64,000 nt of DNA from Lysobacter defluvii IMMIB APB-9 = DSM 18482 (GTDB taxonomy: Bacteria > Pseudomonadota > Gammaproteobacteria > Xanthomonadales > Xanthomonadaceae), in the NCBI RefSeq assembly GCF_000423325.1, contig NZ_AUHT01000008.1:1-64000 (forward strand). The letters run 5' to 3'. A model generated the notes under the pieces. It was not told where the DNA came from. It saw nothing but the letters and a program-made list of their open reading frames with translations, and did not search any database. This document shows, piece by piece, positions 45,363-55,913 of this stretch. A program made the position numbers and the translations under genes. Each line of letters starts with the position of its first letter. The first letter of the stretch is position 1.

Positions 45363-46346
45363 TCAGCGGCGCCGGCCCCGTATCGAGGCGCCCTGCCGCG
45401 AGCCCATCACCATCGGGACCCGCACGAGGATCGGCTGGTGCCCCGCGTGCGGCGCGAACCGCATCCGCAGGAGGCACTCCTTCAAGGGTGCGGTAGCTTC
45501 CGGGCTGGGTACGAAGTTCTCCATCACGATTCGCCCGGTCTCGCCCGAAGGGAGCACCTCGACGATCCATGCTGCCGCCGCCGCGCCAGCCCGGCCCACG
45601 GGTTTGACGTAGCAGTCTCCGGACCCGGGCACGCGTCGCACGCCCGGGCCATCCTGGGCCGAATGCCTCTGGTACTTGCCCTGCATGCGTTCGTGCATCC
45701 GCCGGGTGACGCGCTCGCCGTGCTCCGCGAGGTACTCGTTGAGGTCCTGGCGGATCAACTTGCGCGGCAGCCGTGGTTTCGGCCACTTCCAGATCACCTC
45801 CGCGCGTGCCAGCAGGTTTCCGTTGTACGCCGACCGCTGGAAATGAGCGTCGCTCGCATCCTCGATGTAGTCCATCAGCACGTCGTCGACGAAGTGCAGG
45901 TAGACCTGGGTCCACTTCATCATCTCGCGCGAATTGGCGTGGCGCATCTCCATCTCCGCCAGGTCCGCGTACGCGTCCAGGTGGCCGTCCTCCGCCATCG
46001 GCCGAATCAATGCCCGTGCCCTTTCGACATCCTGCTCCACCAGGTTCCCGGGAAGGTCGGCACCATGCCGGTAGAGTTGCCCGAGCGTGTAGCCGAACTC
46101 CGGACAACGCTCCATGGCTGCCAGGCGTTCGTAGGCGGCGAGGGCGGCCTCCCGCCTGCCGATCGGCGCGTCCGGGTCGAGCAGGTCCAGGATCGTGCCG
46201 TAGGGGAGTTCCGCATAGGCCGACTCGCAGGAGGCAATTGGCGGGTCGGGCGCGTTCGGCACGCCGGTCCCGGGGCTGTCGCGCGCGGCGGCGTTGAACG
46301 GTGCAGCGGCCGTCGCCGCCAGCAGGATGATGGTTCGGATGAGCAT
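45363..46346 (-). CDS. exported protein with helical repeats and a TonB-C-like end, unknown function
   Basis: 327 residues. The signal peptide (to about 22) follows a good GGGAGG ribosome site. The middle (30-200) is helical and rich in EA/AL, with Sel1/TPR-like segments (YGTILDLLDPDAPIGRREA; FGYTLGQLYRHGADLPGN; EDGHLDAYADLAEMEMR). The C-terminus reads like a TonB C-terminal beta domain: WIVEVLPSGETGRIVMENF, SPEATAPLKECLLRMRFAP and PILVRVPMVM. Such ends occur in many xanthomonad exported proteins that are not energy transducers. It converges on the gshA gene and diverges from ppc. I do not recognise a named family for the whole. Confidence 0.7.
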   Translation of the reverse strand: MLIRTIILLAATAAAPFNAAARDSPGTGVPNAPDPPIASCESAYAELPYGTILDLLDPDAPIGRREAALAAYERLAAMERCPEFGYTLGQLYRHGADLPGNLVEQDVERARALIRPMAEDGHLDAYADLAEMEMRHANSREMMKWTQVYLHFVDDVLMDYIEDASDAHFQRSAYNGNLLARAEVIWKWPKPRLPRKLIRQDLNEYLAEHGERVTRRMHERMQGKYQRHSAQDGPGVRRVPGSGDCYVKPVGRAGAAAAAWIVEVLPSGETGRIVMENFVPSPEATAPLKECLLRMRFAPHAGHQPILVRVPMVMGSRQGASIRGRRR

Positions 46347-46453
46347 TGGTCTTCCCTCCCCGGAAGCTGCCGCGGCATCAGCCAAGCACGGGCCGGGCAA
46401 CTATCGCACGGCAGCGGTACAGCCGTGACCCGGGCCTGCGCTAGGCTGCCGGC

Positions 46454-49213
46454 ATGAGTGGATTCAACCGGAACACGCATGGCCCCGGGCAGGGGGGCGA
46501 CGTCAGGCGCATCGAGTTCGGGCCTGCGGACGCGCGCCTTCGCGAGGACGTGACCCTGCTGGGGACCCTCGTCGGCGAGATCCTCGCCGAGCAGGGCGGC
46601 CAGGAACTCTTCGACCGGGTCGAGTCACTGCGCCGCTCGGCCATCCTGCGGCGGGAGCTGGGGGACCCGGTTTCGCAGCTGGAGACAGAGCTGCACGGCC
46701 TGGACCTGGAGCAAGCCTCCGACCTGGTGCGCGCGTTCTCCGTGTACTTCCAGGCCGTGAACCTGGCCGAACGCGTGCACCGCATCCGCCGGCGCCGCGA
46801 GCACGAGCGGGCGGAGCACGGGGTGCAGCCGGAGGGGCTGCACGACACGGTGGCGCGCCTGCACGACGAGGGCGTGGACGCCGCGGCCCTGTCGGCACTG
46901 CTGGCGCGGATGCGGATCGAGCCGGTGTTCACCGCCCACCCCACCGAGGCCGTGCGCCGGGTCCTGCTGCACAAGGAGCGGCAGATCGTCGATGCGCTGG
47001 TGGCAGACCTGGACCGCGGGCTCACCCCGCCCGAACGCCGGCGTGCGCACGAGCGCATCCGCGTCGCGCTCGCCGCAAGCTGGCAGACCGCCGAGACCCC
47101 GCCGGCCCGTCCAAGCGTCGCCGACGAGTTCGAGCACGTGGGCTTCTACCTGTCGGAGGTGCTGTACCGGGTGCTCCCGGATTTTCTGGAGGTGTTCGAC
47201 GATGCGGTGCGCGCCCGGTTCCCGCGGGTGGAGGTCCCGGACGCCGTGCTCGGCTTCGGCAGCTGGGTCGGGGGTGACATGGACGGCAACCCCAACGTGG
47301 GCGCCGGCACCATTGCTGCCACGCTCGCCGCCCAGCGCGCCCTGGTCCTGGCCGCGTACCGGCGCGACCTGGAGCCGCTAGCCGACCTGCTCAGCCAGTC
47401 GCTGGGCCGGGTCGGCGTCGACGAGGCGGTGCTGGAGCGGCTGGAGGCGTACCGCGAGCAGCTCGCGGAGGGCGCGGCGCGGCTGCACCCCAGGCACGTG
47501 GACATGCCCTACCGCAACCTCGTCCTGCTGCTGGACGAGCGGCTGCGCCGCACCGCCGACGGCGAGGAGGGCGGGTATGCCGACGCGGCGGGCTTCGTCG
47601 CCGACCTTGAGGCGATGCTGGCCAGCCTGGAGCGCAACCGCGGCTCGCATGCCGGTTGCGGCGCGCTGCGCCGCGTACTGCAGCGCGCCCGCTGCTTCGG
47701 TTTCCACCTGGCAAGCCTGGACCTGCGCCAGGAGTCCTCGGCTCATGACGCGGCGCTGGCGGCGCTGCTGGGCGACCCGGGCTGGCCGGCGCGGCCGGTG
47801 GCGGAGCGGGTCGCCTTGCTGCAGGAACTCATCGAGGGCAGCCGACGGCCCGTCGACCCGGACGCGGCGGAGGCCGCCGCCACCCTGGACGTGTTCCGTA
47901 CCGTCGCCACCCTCCGCCCGCGCTACGGCGAGCGCGTGTTCGGCCCGTACATCGTCAGCATGAGCCGCTCCGCCGCCGATGCGCTGGCGGTGCTGGCGCT
48001 GGCCCGCCTCGGCGGTTGCGTCGAGGGCGGGCAGGTGCCGCTGGACGTGGCGCCGCTGTTCGAAACCGTAGACGACCTGCAGGCCGCCGCCGGCACCCTG
48101 CGCCAGCTGTTCGCCGATCCCGCCTACCGCACCCACCTGGCCGCGCGCGGCGACCGCCAGGTGGTGATGCTGGGCTATTCGGACAGTGCCAAGGACGGCG
48201 GCATCATCGCCTCGCGCTGGGCACTGCAGCAGACCCAGCTCGAGCTCACCGCGCTGGCGGCCGAAGCCGGCATCCGAATCGCCTTCTTCCATGGCCGGGG
48301 CGGTTCGATCAGCCGCGGCGGCGGCAAGACCGGGCGTGCGGTGATCGCTGGCCCGCGCGGCTCCGTCGACGGCTACCTGCGGCTGACCGAGCAGGGCGAG
48401 GTGATCCACCGCAAGTACGGCATCCGCCCGCTCGCGCTGCGGAACCTGGAGCAGACCACCGGCGCGGTGCTGCGCGCCAGCCTGCGGCCGCGCCCGCCGG
48501 AGCCGCGCGAGGCGCGCTGGCGCTCGATCGCGGCGGAGCTGGCGGCCGATGCGCGCACGCATTACCGCGCCCTCGTGCACGACGATCCAGCGTTCCCGGC
48601 GTACTTCCGCGCCGCCACGCCCATCGACGTGATCGAGCGGCTGCGCATCGGCTCGCGGCCGAGCAAGCGCGGCGGCACCGGCGAGGTCGACGCATTGCGC
48701 GCCATCCCCTGGGTGTTTTCCTGGGCGCAGAACCGCTCCGGGCTGACCGCCTGGTACGGCGTGGGCACCGCGCTGGCGAAGGCGCGCGACCGCCACGGCG
48801 CGGCGGTGCTGGCGGAGATGGCGCGCGACTGGCCGTTCTTCGGTGCGCTGGTCGACGACGTGGAGATGGTGCTCGCCAAGTCCGACCTGGACATCTTCGA
48901 GCGCTACTCGAACCTGGCGGCGGAGCTGCCCGAGGGCGACCTGCACGCGCGGTTCTTCGGCACGGTCGCGGGTGAATTCGCGCGCACCCGCGAGTGCATA
49001 CTCGCGATCAAGGGCGCCGGCGAGCTGCTGGCCGGCGACCCGAAACTGGCGCGCTCGATCCGCCTGCGCAACCCGTACGTGGACCCGATCAGCCTGCTGC
49101 AGGTCGACCTGCTGGAGCGCTGGCGCGGGCAGGGGCGCCCGGATGGCGAACTGCTGCAGGCCCTGGTGGCGACCGTCAACGGCATCGCCGCGGGAATCCA
49201 GAACACCGGCTGA
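46454..49213 (+). CDS. ppc: phosphoenolpyruvate carboxylase
   Basis: 919 residues, normal length. It carboxylates PEP to oxaloacetate and refills the TCA cycle. The essential His162 is in VFTAHPTEAVRR. Other motifs: GSWVGGDMDGNPNV, LDLRQESSAHDAAL, MLGYSDSAKDGGIIASRWAL, FFHGRGGSISRGGG with the mobile loop, and the C-terminal QNTG tetrapeptide whose carboxylate takes part in feedback inhibition. It is followed by the GST gene after 11 bases. Confidence 0.98.
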   Translation: MSGFNRNTHGPGQGGDVRRIEFGPADARLREDVTLLGTLVGEILAEQGGQELFDRVESLRRSAILRRELGDPVSQLETELHGLDLEQASDLVRAFSVYFQAVNLAERVHRIRRRREHERAEHGVQPEGLHDTVARLHDEGVDAAALSALLARMRIEPVFTAHPTEAVRRVLLHKERQIVDALVADLDRGLTPPERRRAHERIRVALAASWQTAETPPARPSVADEFEHVGFYLSEVLYRVLPDFLEVFDDAVRARFPRVEVPDAVLGFGSWVGGDMDGNPNVGAGTIAATLAAQRALVLAAYRRDLEPLADLLSQSLGRVGVDEAVLERLEAYREQLAEGAARLHPRHVDMPYRNLVLLLDERLRRTADGEEGGYADAAGFVADLEAMLASLERNRGSHAGCGALRRVLQRARCFGFHLASLDLRQESSAHDAALAALLGDPGWPARPVAERVALLQELIEGSRRPVDPDAAEAAATLDVFRTVATLRPRYGERVFGPYIVSMSRSAADALAVLALARLGGCVEGGQVPLDVAPLFETVDDLQAAAGTLRQLFADPAYRTHLAARGDRQVVMLGYSDSAKDGGIIASRWALQQTQLELTALAAEAGIRIAFFHGRGGSISRGGGKTGRAVIAGPRGSVDGYLRLTEQGEVIHRKYGIRPLALRNLEQTTGAVLRASLRPRPPEPREARWRSIAAELAADARTHYRALVHDDPAFPAYFRAATPIDVIERLRIGSRPSKRGGTGEVDALRAIPWVFSWAQNRSGLTAWYGVGTALAKARDRHGAAVLAEMARDWPFFGALVDDVEMVLAKSDLDIFERYSNLAAELPEGDLHARFFGTVAGEFARTRECILAIKGAGELLAGDPKLARSIRLRNPYVDPISLLQVDLLERWRGQGRPDGELLQALVATVNGIAAGIQNTG

Positions 49214-49224
49214 GGAACAACCCG

Positions 49225-49854
49225 ATGGGCGAAAACGAACTGGTCTTCCACACCAACCCGATGTCCCGTGGCCGCATCGTGCGCTGGATGCTGGAAGAGC
49301 TCGGGGTCGGCTACCGCACCGTGGTGCAGGAATACGGCGGCAGCATGAAGTCGCCGGAGTACCTGGCGATCAACCCGATGGGCAAGGTGCCGGCGCTCGA
49401 GCACCGCGGGGTGGTGGTCACCGAGGCCGCGGCGATCTGCGCCTATCTCGCCGATGCGTTCCCGGACGCGGGGCTGGCGCCGCCGCCCGGTGATCCCCTG
49501 CGCGGCACGTACTACCGCTGGCTGTTCTTCGCTGCCGGCCCGGTGGAGGCAGCGGTTTCGGCCAAGGCGCTCGGCCTGCTGCCTCCGGCCGACAAGAGCG
49601 GCATGGTCGGCTACGGCAGTTTCGAGCAGACGGTCGACACCCTCGAGAAGGCGGCCGCCTCCGCCTCGCCGTGGCTGCTGGGCGACCGGTTCAGCGCGGC
49701 GGACGTGTACGTCGGCAGCCAGGTCGACTTCGGGCTCGGGTTCAAGTCGATCCCCGAGCGGCCGGCCTTCACCGCATGGGTGGAGCGCCTGCGAGGGCGC
49801 GAGGCGTACCGGCGCGCCCGGGGACTCGACGATGCCTTGATGCCGAAGGGCTGA
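49225..49854 (+). CDS. glutathione S-transferase family protein
   Basis: 209 residues: thioredoxin-fold N-domain (1-80; NPMSRGRIVRWMLEELG, INPMGKVPALEHRG, VTEAAAICAYLAD with the glutathione-binding Glu/Ala) and an all-helical C-domain (WLLGDRFSAADVYVGSQ). Ser at about 14 in place of Tyr suggests a beta/theta-like class. Substrate is unknown. It lies 11 bases after ppc and converges on the DUF6165 gene. Confidence 0.9.
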   Translation: MGENELVFHTNPMSRGRIVRWMLEELGVGYRTVVQEYGGSMKSPEYLAINPMGKVPALEHRGVVVTEAAAICAYLADAFPDAGLAPPPGDPLRGTYYRWLFFAAGPVEAAVSAKALGLLPPADKSGMVGYGSFEQTVDTLEKAAASASPWLLGDRFSAADVYVGSQVDFGLGFKSIPERPAFTAWVERLRGREAYRRARGLDDALMPKG

Positions 49855-49887
49855 GCCGCCGGGCGAGGCGTAAGCGCCGGTTGGTGC

Positions 49888-50301
49888 CTATGCCTCCGTG
49901 CTGCCGGCCCCGTCCTGCGCCTGGTACTGCTTCTCCTCGACGAACTCCGAGCCGGACAGCTGGTTGATGCGGTTCTTGGCCGCGACCCGCTCGCCGTTGC
50001 GTGCCGCCACCGCGCGCGCCAGCTCGATGAACTCCGCGTCGAACACCTGCGCCGCCTCCTTGGCTCGCAGGGCGTCCTGGACCTCCCACATGCGCTCGTT
50101 GGCGGTCTTCAGCTCGGCATAGACCGGCTCCAGCTCCGGCCGGCCGTCGAGCTGCTCGCGCCACAGCGGCATGAGGCCGTCCAGTTCGAGCTCCACGTGG
50201 GCGCGCTTGGTTTCGTCGCCGATGCGTTCGGACTTGATCTGCAGGATCGAGACCTTGTCGGCCAACTCGCCGACGGAGACGGGGCACAGGATGGTCTGCA
50301 T
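49888..50301 (-). CDS. DUF6165 family protein
   Basis: 137 residues. It starts MQTILCPVSVGELADKVSIL, and the remaining sequence is helical and charged (WREQLDGRPELEPVYAELK; NERMWEVQDALRAKEA; AVAARNGERVAAKNRINQL), with no signal peptide or membrane helix. This start and size match the DUF6165 family. The role is unknown; the protein looks like a small helical cytoplasmic factor. It is 27 bases downstream of the alcohol dehydrogenase gene. Confidence 0.8.
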   Translation of the reverse strand: MQTILCPVSVGELADKVSILQIKSERIGDETKRAHVELELDGLMPLWREQLDGRPELEPVYAELKTANERMWEVQDALRAKEAAQVFDAEFIELARAVAARNGERVAAKNRINQLSGSEFVEEKQYQAQDGAGSTEA

Positions 50302-50328
50302 GGATTCTTGCCTCGGTTGGGCGGCGGC

Positions 50329-51378
50329 TCAGGCCGCCAGGCTCGCATTGTCGATCACGAAGCGGTAGCGCACGTCGCCCTTGAGCATGCGCTCGTACGC
50401 CTCGTTGATCTGGTCGGCACGGATCATCTCGACGTCGGCCACGATCCCGTGTTCGGCGCAGAAGTCGAGCATTTCCTGGGTTTCCGGGATCCCGCCGATC
50501 AGCGAACCGGCCAGGCTGCGGCGCTTCATGATCAGGTTGAACACCTGCGGTGACGGGTGCGGGGTCGCGGGCGCGCCAAGCAGGGCCATCGTCCCGTCGC
50601 GCCTGAGCAGCGGGAAGAACGCGTCAAGGTCATGGGGCGCCGCGACGGTGTTGAGGATGAAGTCCAGGCTCTTGCGCTGCCCGGCCATCTCGTCCTCGTT
50701 GCGCGAGACCACCACCTCGTGCGCGCCCAGCTTCAGCGCCTCTTCGCGCTTGGACTCGGAGGTGGTGAAGGCGACCACGTGTGCGCCAAGCGCGCGGGCC
50801 AGCTTGATGCCCATGTGCCCGAGTCCACCGATGCCGACGATCCCGACCTTCTTGCCCGGACCCACGTGCCAGTGCCGCAGCGGCGACCAGGTGGTGATGC
50901 CGGCGCACAGCAGCGGGGCCACCGCGGGCAGGTCCGCCTCGGGGTGACGGATGCGCAGCACGTAGCGCTGGTCCACGACGATCGCCTGCGAGTAGCCGCC
51001 CAGCGTGTGCCCGGGTGCGTCCGGCGTCCGCCCGTTGTAAGTGCCGACCATGCCGTCGCAGTAGTTCTCGAGTCCGTCGGCGCATTCCTCGCAGTGGCGG
51101 CAGCTGTCGACGATGCAGCCCACCCCGACCAGGTCCCCCGGCTTGAACCCGGTCACTTCGGCGCCGACCTCGGCCACCCGGCCGACGATCTCGTGCCCCG
51201 GCACGCACGGGAACACCGTCCCGGCCCACTCGGCGCGCACCTGGTGCAGGTCGGAGTGGCAGATGCCGCAGTAGGCGATGTCGATGCGCACGTCCGCCGG
51301 ACCGGTCTCGCGACGGGTGATGTCGAGGGGGACGAGGGGCTGGTCGCCGGCGTGGGCGCCGTAGGCTTTGATGGTCAT
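50329..51378 (-). CDS. yahK: zinc-dependent NADP alcohol dehydrogenase (YahK-type aldehyde reductase)
   Basis: 349 residues, the same length as E. coli YahK. Catalytic zinc: CGICHSDLH and PGHEIVG. Structural zinc Cys set: CIVDSCRHCEECADGLENYC. NADP fold: GIVGIGGLGHMGIKLA. It should reduce a range of aldehydes. CAGGAG lies 6 bases before the ATG at 51378. It follows the SMR transporter gene by 16 bases on the same strand, so both may be one unit. Confidence 0.92.
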   Translation of the reverse strand: MTIKAYGAHAGDQPLVPLDITRRETGPADVRIDIAYCGICHSDLHQVRAEWAGTVFPCVPGHEIVGRVAEVGAEVTGFKPGDLVGVGCIVDSCRHCEECADGLENYCDGMVGTYNGRTPDAPGHTLGGYSQAIVVDQRYVLRIRHPEADLPAVAPLLCAGITTWSPLRHWHVGPGKKVGIVGIGGLGHMGIKLARALGAHVVAFTTSESKREEALKLGAHEVVVSRNEDEMAGQRKSLDFILNTVAAPHDLDAFFPLLRRDGTMALLGAPATPHPSPQVFNLIMKRRSLAGSLIGGIPETQEMLDFCAEHGIVADVEMIRADQINEAYERMLKGDVRYRFVIDNASLAA

Positions 51379-51394
51379 GGGGGGCTCCTGCAAG

Positions 51395-51727
51395 CTAGTG
51401 CACGCTGGTCCTGGACAGCAGGTTCAGCACCGCGACGCCACTGACTATAAGCCCCATCCCAACGAACGCCCACGCGTCCAGCTTCTGGCCATGCACCAGC
51501 CACGCGACGGCGGCGATCAGTACGATCCCGAGTCCGGACCAGACCGCGTAGGCGACGCCGACCGGGATGGTCTTCAGCACCAGCGAAAGGAAGTAGAAGG
51601 CGACGCCGTAGCCGCCCACCACGAGCGCCGACGGGCCGAGCCGCGTGAAGCCCTCGCTGGACTTGAGCGCCGACGTGGCGACCACCTCGGCGACGATGGC
51701 GATCGCCAGGAAAAGCCAGCTCTTCAT
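51395..51727 (-). CDS. small multidrug resistance (SMR) transporter
   Basis: 110 residues, four transmembrane helices, the SMR standard. The proton/substrate Glu14 is in [19 protein letters not shown], as in EmrE, and [13 protein letters not shown] is the conserved third helix. It exports lipophilic cations or guanidinium; the EmrE-like Glu14 context fits quaternary cation export. It diverges from the MATE gene with 69 bases between. Confidence 0.94.
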   Translation of the reverse strand: MKSWLFLAIAIVAEVVATSALKSSEGFTRLGPSALVVGGYGVAFYFLSLVLKTIPVGVAYAVWSGLGIVLIAAVAWLVHGQKLDAWAFVGMGLIVSGVAVLNLLSRTSVH

Positions 51728-51796
51728 GTTCTTCTGCCTCCGGGAGTCCAGCCCGGATAGTGCCCAAGCGCTGGAGAACGCGGGTACCTTGGTGCG

Positions 51797-53143
51797 ATGG
51801 ATTTCACCCAGGGCGCGATCCCGCCGAAGCTGGTCCGCTTTTCCCTCCCCATCCTGTTGGCCAACCTGTTGCAGGCGTCGATGCAGCTGGTCAACGGGTT
51901 GTGGGTCGGCAACCTGCTGGGCAGTGAAGCGTTCGCGGCGGTCACGGTCGCCACGACCCTGCTGGCGATGGTGCTGGCCTTCGTGCTGGGCATCAACAAC
52001 GCCACGCTGACCATCTTCGCCCAGCTGCGCGGGGCGGGGGACGACCCGGGCATGGACCGGTTCCTCGGCGGTTTCACGCTGGTCCTGCTGGTCCTGTCGC
52101 TGATGGTGGGCGGGGCCGGGTTCGTCCTGGCCGGGCCGTTGCTGGTGCTGCTCGACACGCCGCCCGCGATCCTGGCGGAGGCGCGAAGCTACCTGCAGGT
52201 GGGCTTCGCCGGGACGCTGTTCCTGGTCGGCTACAACTTCGTCGGCACGCTGCTGCGCGCGTTCGGCGACAGCCGCACGCCGCTGTACTTCGTGCTGCTG
52301 GCCACCGCGCTGGCGGCCGTGCTGGCGCCGGCGCTGATTGCGGGACTCGGCATGGGCGTGGCGGGTGCGTCGTACGCGGTGGTGTTGGGGCAGGCGGCGG
52401 CGTTCCTGTACAGCCTGTGGTACCTGGCGCGGCGCTCCAGTCCGTACCGGCTGCGGCCGCGCCCGTCGGGTGTGGCGGAGCTGCGGACGATCCTGGAGCT
52501 GGGCGTCCCGTCGGGCGTGCAGATGGTCGTCATCTATGCCGGGATGACGGTGATCCTGTCGCTGGTGAACTCGTTCGGCCCGGACGTGGTGGCCGGCTTT
52601 GGCGCGGCGCAGCGGCTGGACAGCATCATCCTGTTGCCGGCGGTGGCACTGGGGACGGCGGTCAACGCGATGGCCGCGCAGAACATCGGGGCCGGGCAGT
52701 GGCCGCGGGTGGGCCGGATCTCCCGCACCGGGGTGTGGCACAACCTGGCGGTCATGGCGGCGATCGCCGCGGTCCTGCTGGCCTGGGCCGAGCCGCTGGT
52801 CCGGCTGTTCATCCGCGACGAGGGCAGCGTCGCGTTCGGTGTGTCCTACCTGCGCACGATCGCGGTGTTCTACCCCTTCATCGGCCTGAACTTCATCCTC
52901 AACGGAGTGGTGCGCGGTTCCGGCGCGATGTTCCAGGTGCTGGTGCTCAACATCATCTCGCTGTGGATCCTGCGCGTACCGCTGGCGTATTGGCTAGCGT
53001 CCCACCTCGGCGAGCGCGGCATCGCGCTGGGGATCGGGATCAGCTTCGTGGTCAGCAGCGCGGTGTCGGCGGCGTACTACCGCTGGGGTGGATGGCGCGA
53101 GCGTCGACTGCTCCGGGATGCGCCAGCGGCGGGTGCGGGCTGA
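51797..53143 (+). CDS. MATE family efflux transporter
   Basis: 448 residues, 12 helices in two homologous halves: [22 protein letters not shown] opens the first (split here by [10 protein letters not shown]) and [17 protein letters not shown] the second. The Gly/Ala-rich joins AAQNIGAG and GAAQRLD, and the [13 protein letters not shown] stretch, are typical. It uses a sodium or proton gradient to export drugs or cationic compounds. Its stop codon abuts the end of the convergent serine hydrolase gene with no gap. Confidence 0.94.
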   Translation: MDFTQGAIPPKLVRFSLPILLANLLQASMQLVNGLWVGNLLGSEAFAAVTVATTLLAMVLAFVLGINNATLTIFAQLRGAGDDPGMDRFLGGFTLVLLVLSLMVGGAGFVLAGPLLVLLDTPPAILAEARSYLQVGFAGTLFLVGYNFVGTLLRAFGDSRTPLYFVLLATALAAVLAPALIAGLGMGVAGASYAVVLGQAAAFLYSLWYLARRSSPYRLRPRPSGVAELRTILELGVPSGVQMVVIYAGMTVILSLVNSFGPDVVAGFGAAQRLDSIILLPAVALGTAVNAMAAQNIGAGQWPRVGRISRTGVWHNLAVMAAIAAVLLAWAEPLVRLFIRDEGSVAFGVSYLRTIAVFYPFIGLNFILNGVVRGSGAMFQVLVLNIISLWILRVPLAYWLASHLGERGIALGIGISFVVSSAVSAAYYRWGGWRERRLLRDAPAAGAG

Positions 53144-54361
53144 TCAGCGTCCACCGCCTGGCGCCGTGGCTTCTGTGTCCACGGCCTGCCTGATCCGCTC
53201 GATCAGCCCGCGCCGTGCCGCCACCAGCTCGCTGGACGTGGCACGCGGCCACGCGGCCAGCTGCACGATCACCAGCCGGCGCGCCGGGTCGACGTGGATC
53301 ATCTGCCCGAAGATCCCGACGGCCGAATAGCTGCCGCCCTCACCGGTCCACCACTGGTAGCCGTAGCCGCGCCCGGGCGCGTTCTCCGCGTCCTGCCCCT
53401 GCACGGCACCTTCCATCCACTCGCGGGCGATGACGGGCTCGCCGTCGATGCGGCCGCCCTCGAGCATGAACTGGCCCAGCCGGGCGTAGTCGGCCAGCGT
53501 CGCCGACAGGCCGCTGCCGCCGGTGTTGCTGCCGTCGCACTCGTCGCGGATCCAGTAGGCGTCGGCCTCCATGCCGTACGGCTTCCAGATCGCCTCCGAC
53601 AGGTAGTGGGCGAGCGGCTGGCCGGTGGCGCGCTCGACCACGATGCCGAGCAGGTCGGTCTCGGCGGTGTTGTAGTTCCAGTGGGTGCCGGGCGGCCATT
53701 CGCGCGGCAGCCGTTGCAGGTAGGACAGCACGTGGGCCTGGTCGCCCACGCAGGCGCCGCGGTACATCTGCCCCACGTCCGACTGTGGGTCGGTGTAGTC
53801 CTCGTTCCAGCGCACGCCGGAGGTCATGGTCAGCAGCTGGCGCACGGTGACGTCGGCATAGGCGCTGCCGGCGAGCTCCGGGATGTAGACCGGGAGCCGG
53901 TCGTCGAGGCCGTGGATGTGCCCCTGCTGCAGCGCGATGCCGAGCAGCGTGGAGGTCACCGACTTGGCGACCGAGAAGGACTCCCAGCGGTCATCCGGTC
54001 CGAAACCCAGGCCATGGCGCCGCAGGCGGACCTCGCCGTCGTGCAGCACCAGCAGGCCGGCGACGTGGTGGCGGTCCATGTAGTCGTCGAGCCAGGCCTC
54101 GCCGCCGGGCAGCGCAAGCGGATCGCCGACCGGGAGCTCGCGCACCTCGGCGCCGCGCCTCGCGACATCGCTCGGGAACTGCGCCTGCATCCGCCGGAAG
54201 CCCGCTTCGCGCTCGGCCTGGGACCAGAACAGCACGGCCTCGCGCTGCTCGCCGATGGTAGGTTCCGCCGCCGGCGGTGGGCGCGTACCGGTGGCGGCAC
54301 AGCCCAGCAGGGAGGCTCCGAGGAGGACGGCGAGCAGGTGGTGTCGGCGGGGCAGGGACAT
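53144..54361 (-). CDS. beta-lactamase-fold serine hydrolase, lipoprotein
   Basis: 405 residues. The lipoprotein signal ends SLLGC (about 21). Catalytic set: SVAKS (S-x-x-K, about 131-134), YNTAET (Y-x-N) and, near the end, a His in place of the KTG box. LLVLHDGEVRLRRHG precedes the first motif. This is the class C beta-lactamase/esterase family (PF00144), probably an esterase or D-peptidase; a true beta-lactamase is unlikely. The 5' end lies 108 bases from frmR on the opposite strand, so the two share a regulatory region. Confidence 0.9.
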   Translation of the reverse strand: MSLPRRHHLLAVLLGASLLGCAATGTRPPPAAEPTIGEQREAVLFWSQAEREAGFRRMQAQFPSDVARRGAEVRELPVGDPLALPGGEAWLDDYMDRHHVAGLLVLHDGEVRLRRHGLGFGPDDRWESFSVAKSVTSTLLGIALQQGHIHGLDDRLPVYIPELAGSAYADVTVRQLLTMTSGVRWNEDYTDPQSDVGQMYRGACVGDQAHVLSYLQRLPREWPPGTHWNYNTAETDLLGIVVERATGQPLAHYLSEAIWKPYGMEADAYWIRDECDGSNTGGSGLSATLADYARLGQFMLEGGRIDGEPVIAREWMEGAVQGQDAENAPGRGYGYQWWTGEGGSYSAVGIFGQMIHVDPARRLVIVQLAAWPRATSSELVAARRGLIERIRQAVDTEATAPGGGR

Positions 54362-54410
54362 GGCGCGGGCGTGGGAGGGGAGGAAACCGGGCAGTCTATC
54401 GGGGGCCGGG

Positions 54411-54439
54411 TGGACCCGCCGGAAGGCGCTCCGTATACT
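54411..54439 (+). promoter_or_regulatory. promoter of the frm operon
   Basis: TGGACC (54411-54416) and TATACT (54434-54439) are 17 bases apart. The start of transcription would be about 24 bases before the frmR GTG. The -10 overlaps the FrmR operator. Confidence 0.6.
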
Positions 54440-54454
54440 ATCCCCCACTATAGT
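54434..54454. promoter_or_regulatory. FrmR operator
   Basis: TATACTATCCCCCACTATAGT: inverted ACTAT/ATAGT arms around a C-tract. This is the layout of known FrmR/RcnR-family sites (AT-rich arms about a G/C-tract). It covers the -10 region, so binding would block RNA polymerase. Confidence 0.75.
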
Positions 54455-54469
54455 TTCCGGATCGCTGCC

Positions 54470-54745
54470 GTGCCCCATTCCCCCGAGGAAAAGAGGAAGG
54501 TGCTCGCCCGCGTGCGCCGCATCCGCGGCCAGTGCGATGCCCTGGAGCGCGCGCTGGAAGCCGGTGCCGACTGCGGACCGGTGCTGCAGCAGATCGCCGC
54601 CATCCGTGGCGCGGTCAACGGGCTGATGAGCGGGGTGCTGGAGTCGCACCTGCGCGAGCAGTTCGGCCAGCCCGCCTCCGATCCGGAGGACCGGCACGCC
54701 CGCGTCACCGAAATGACCGCGCTGATCCGTTCCTACCTCAAGTAA
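54470..54745 (+). CDS. frmR: formaldehyde-responsive repressor FrmR
   Basis: 91 residues, all-helical CsoR/RcnR-family protein starting MPHSPEEKRKVLARVRRIRG. The formaldehyde-sensing residues fall at the exact known places: Pro2 and Cys35 (GADCGPVLQ), plus His3 and His60 (LESHLRE). Formaldehyde bridges Pro2 and Cys35 and releases the DNA. GTG 54470 is the start that places these residues correctly. It should repress its own operon through the site at 54434-54454. Confidence 0.95.
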   Translation: MPHSPEEKRKVLARVRRIRGQCDALERALEAGADCGPVLQQIAAIRGAVNGLMSGVLESHLREQFGQPASDPEDRHARVTEMTALIRSYLK

Positions 54746-55906
<1,161 letters not shown>

Positions 55907-55913
55907 GGCTTTT

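Noticed and set aside
53144-54361. Serine hydrolase as an antibiotic-resistance beta-lactamase
   Set aside because: It lacks a clear KTG box and has a lipoprotein anchor with an unusual N-terminal extension; esterase or peptidase relatives are more likely.
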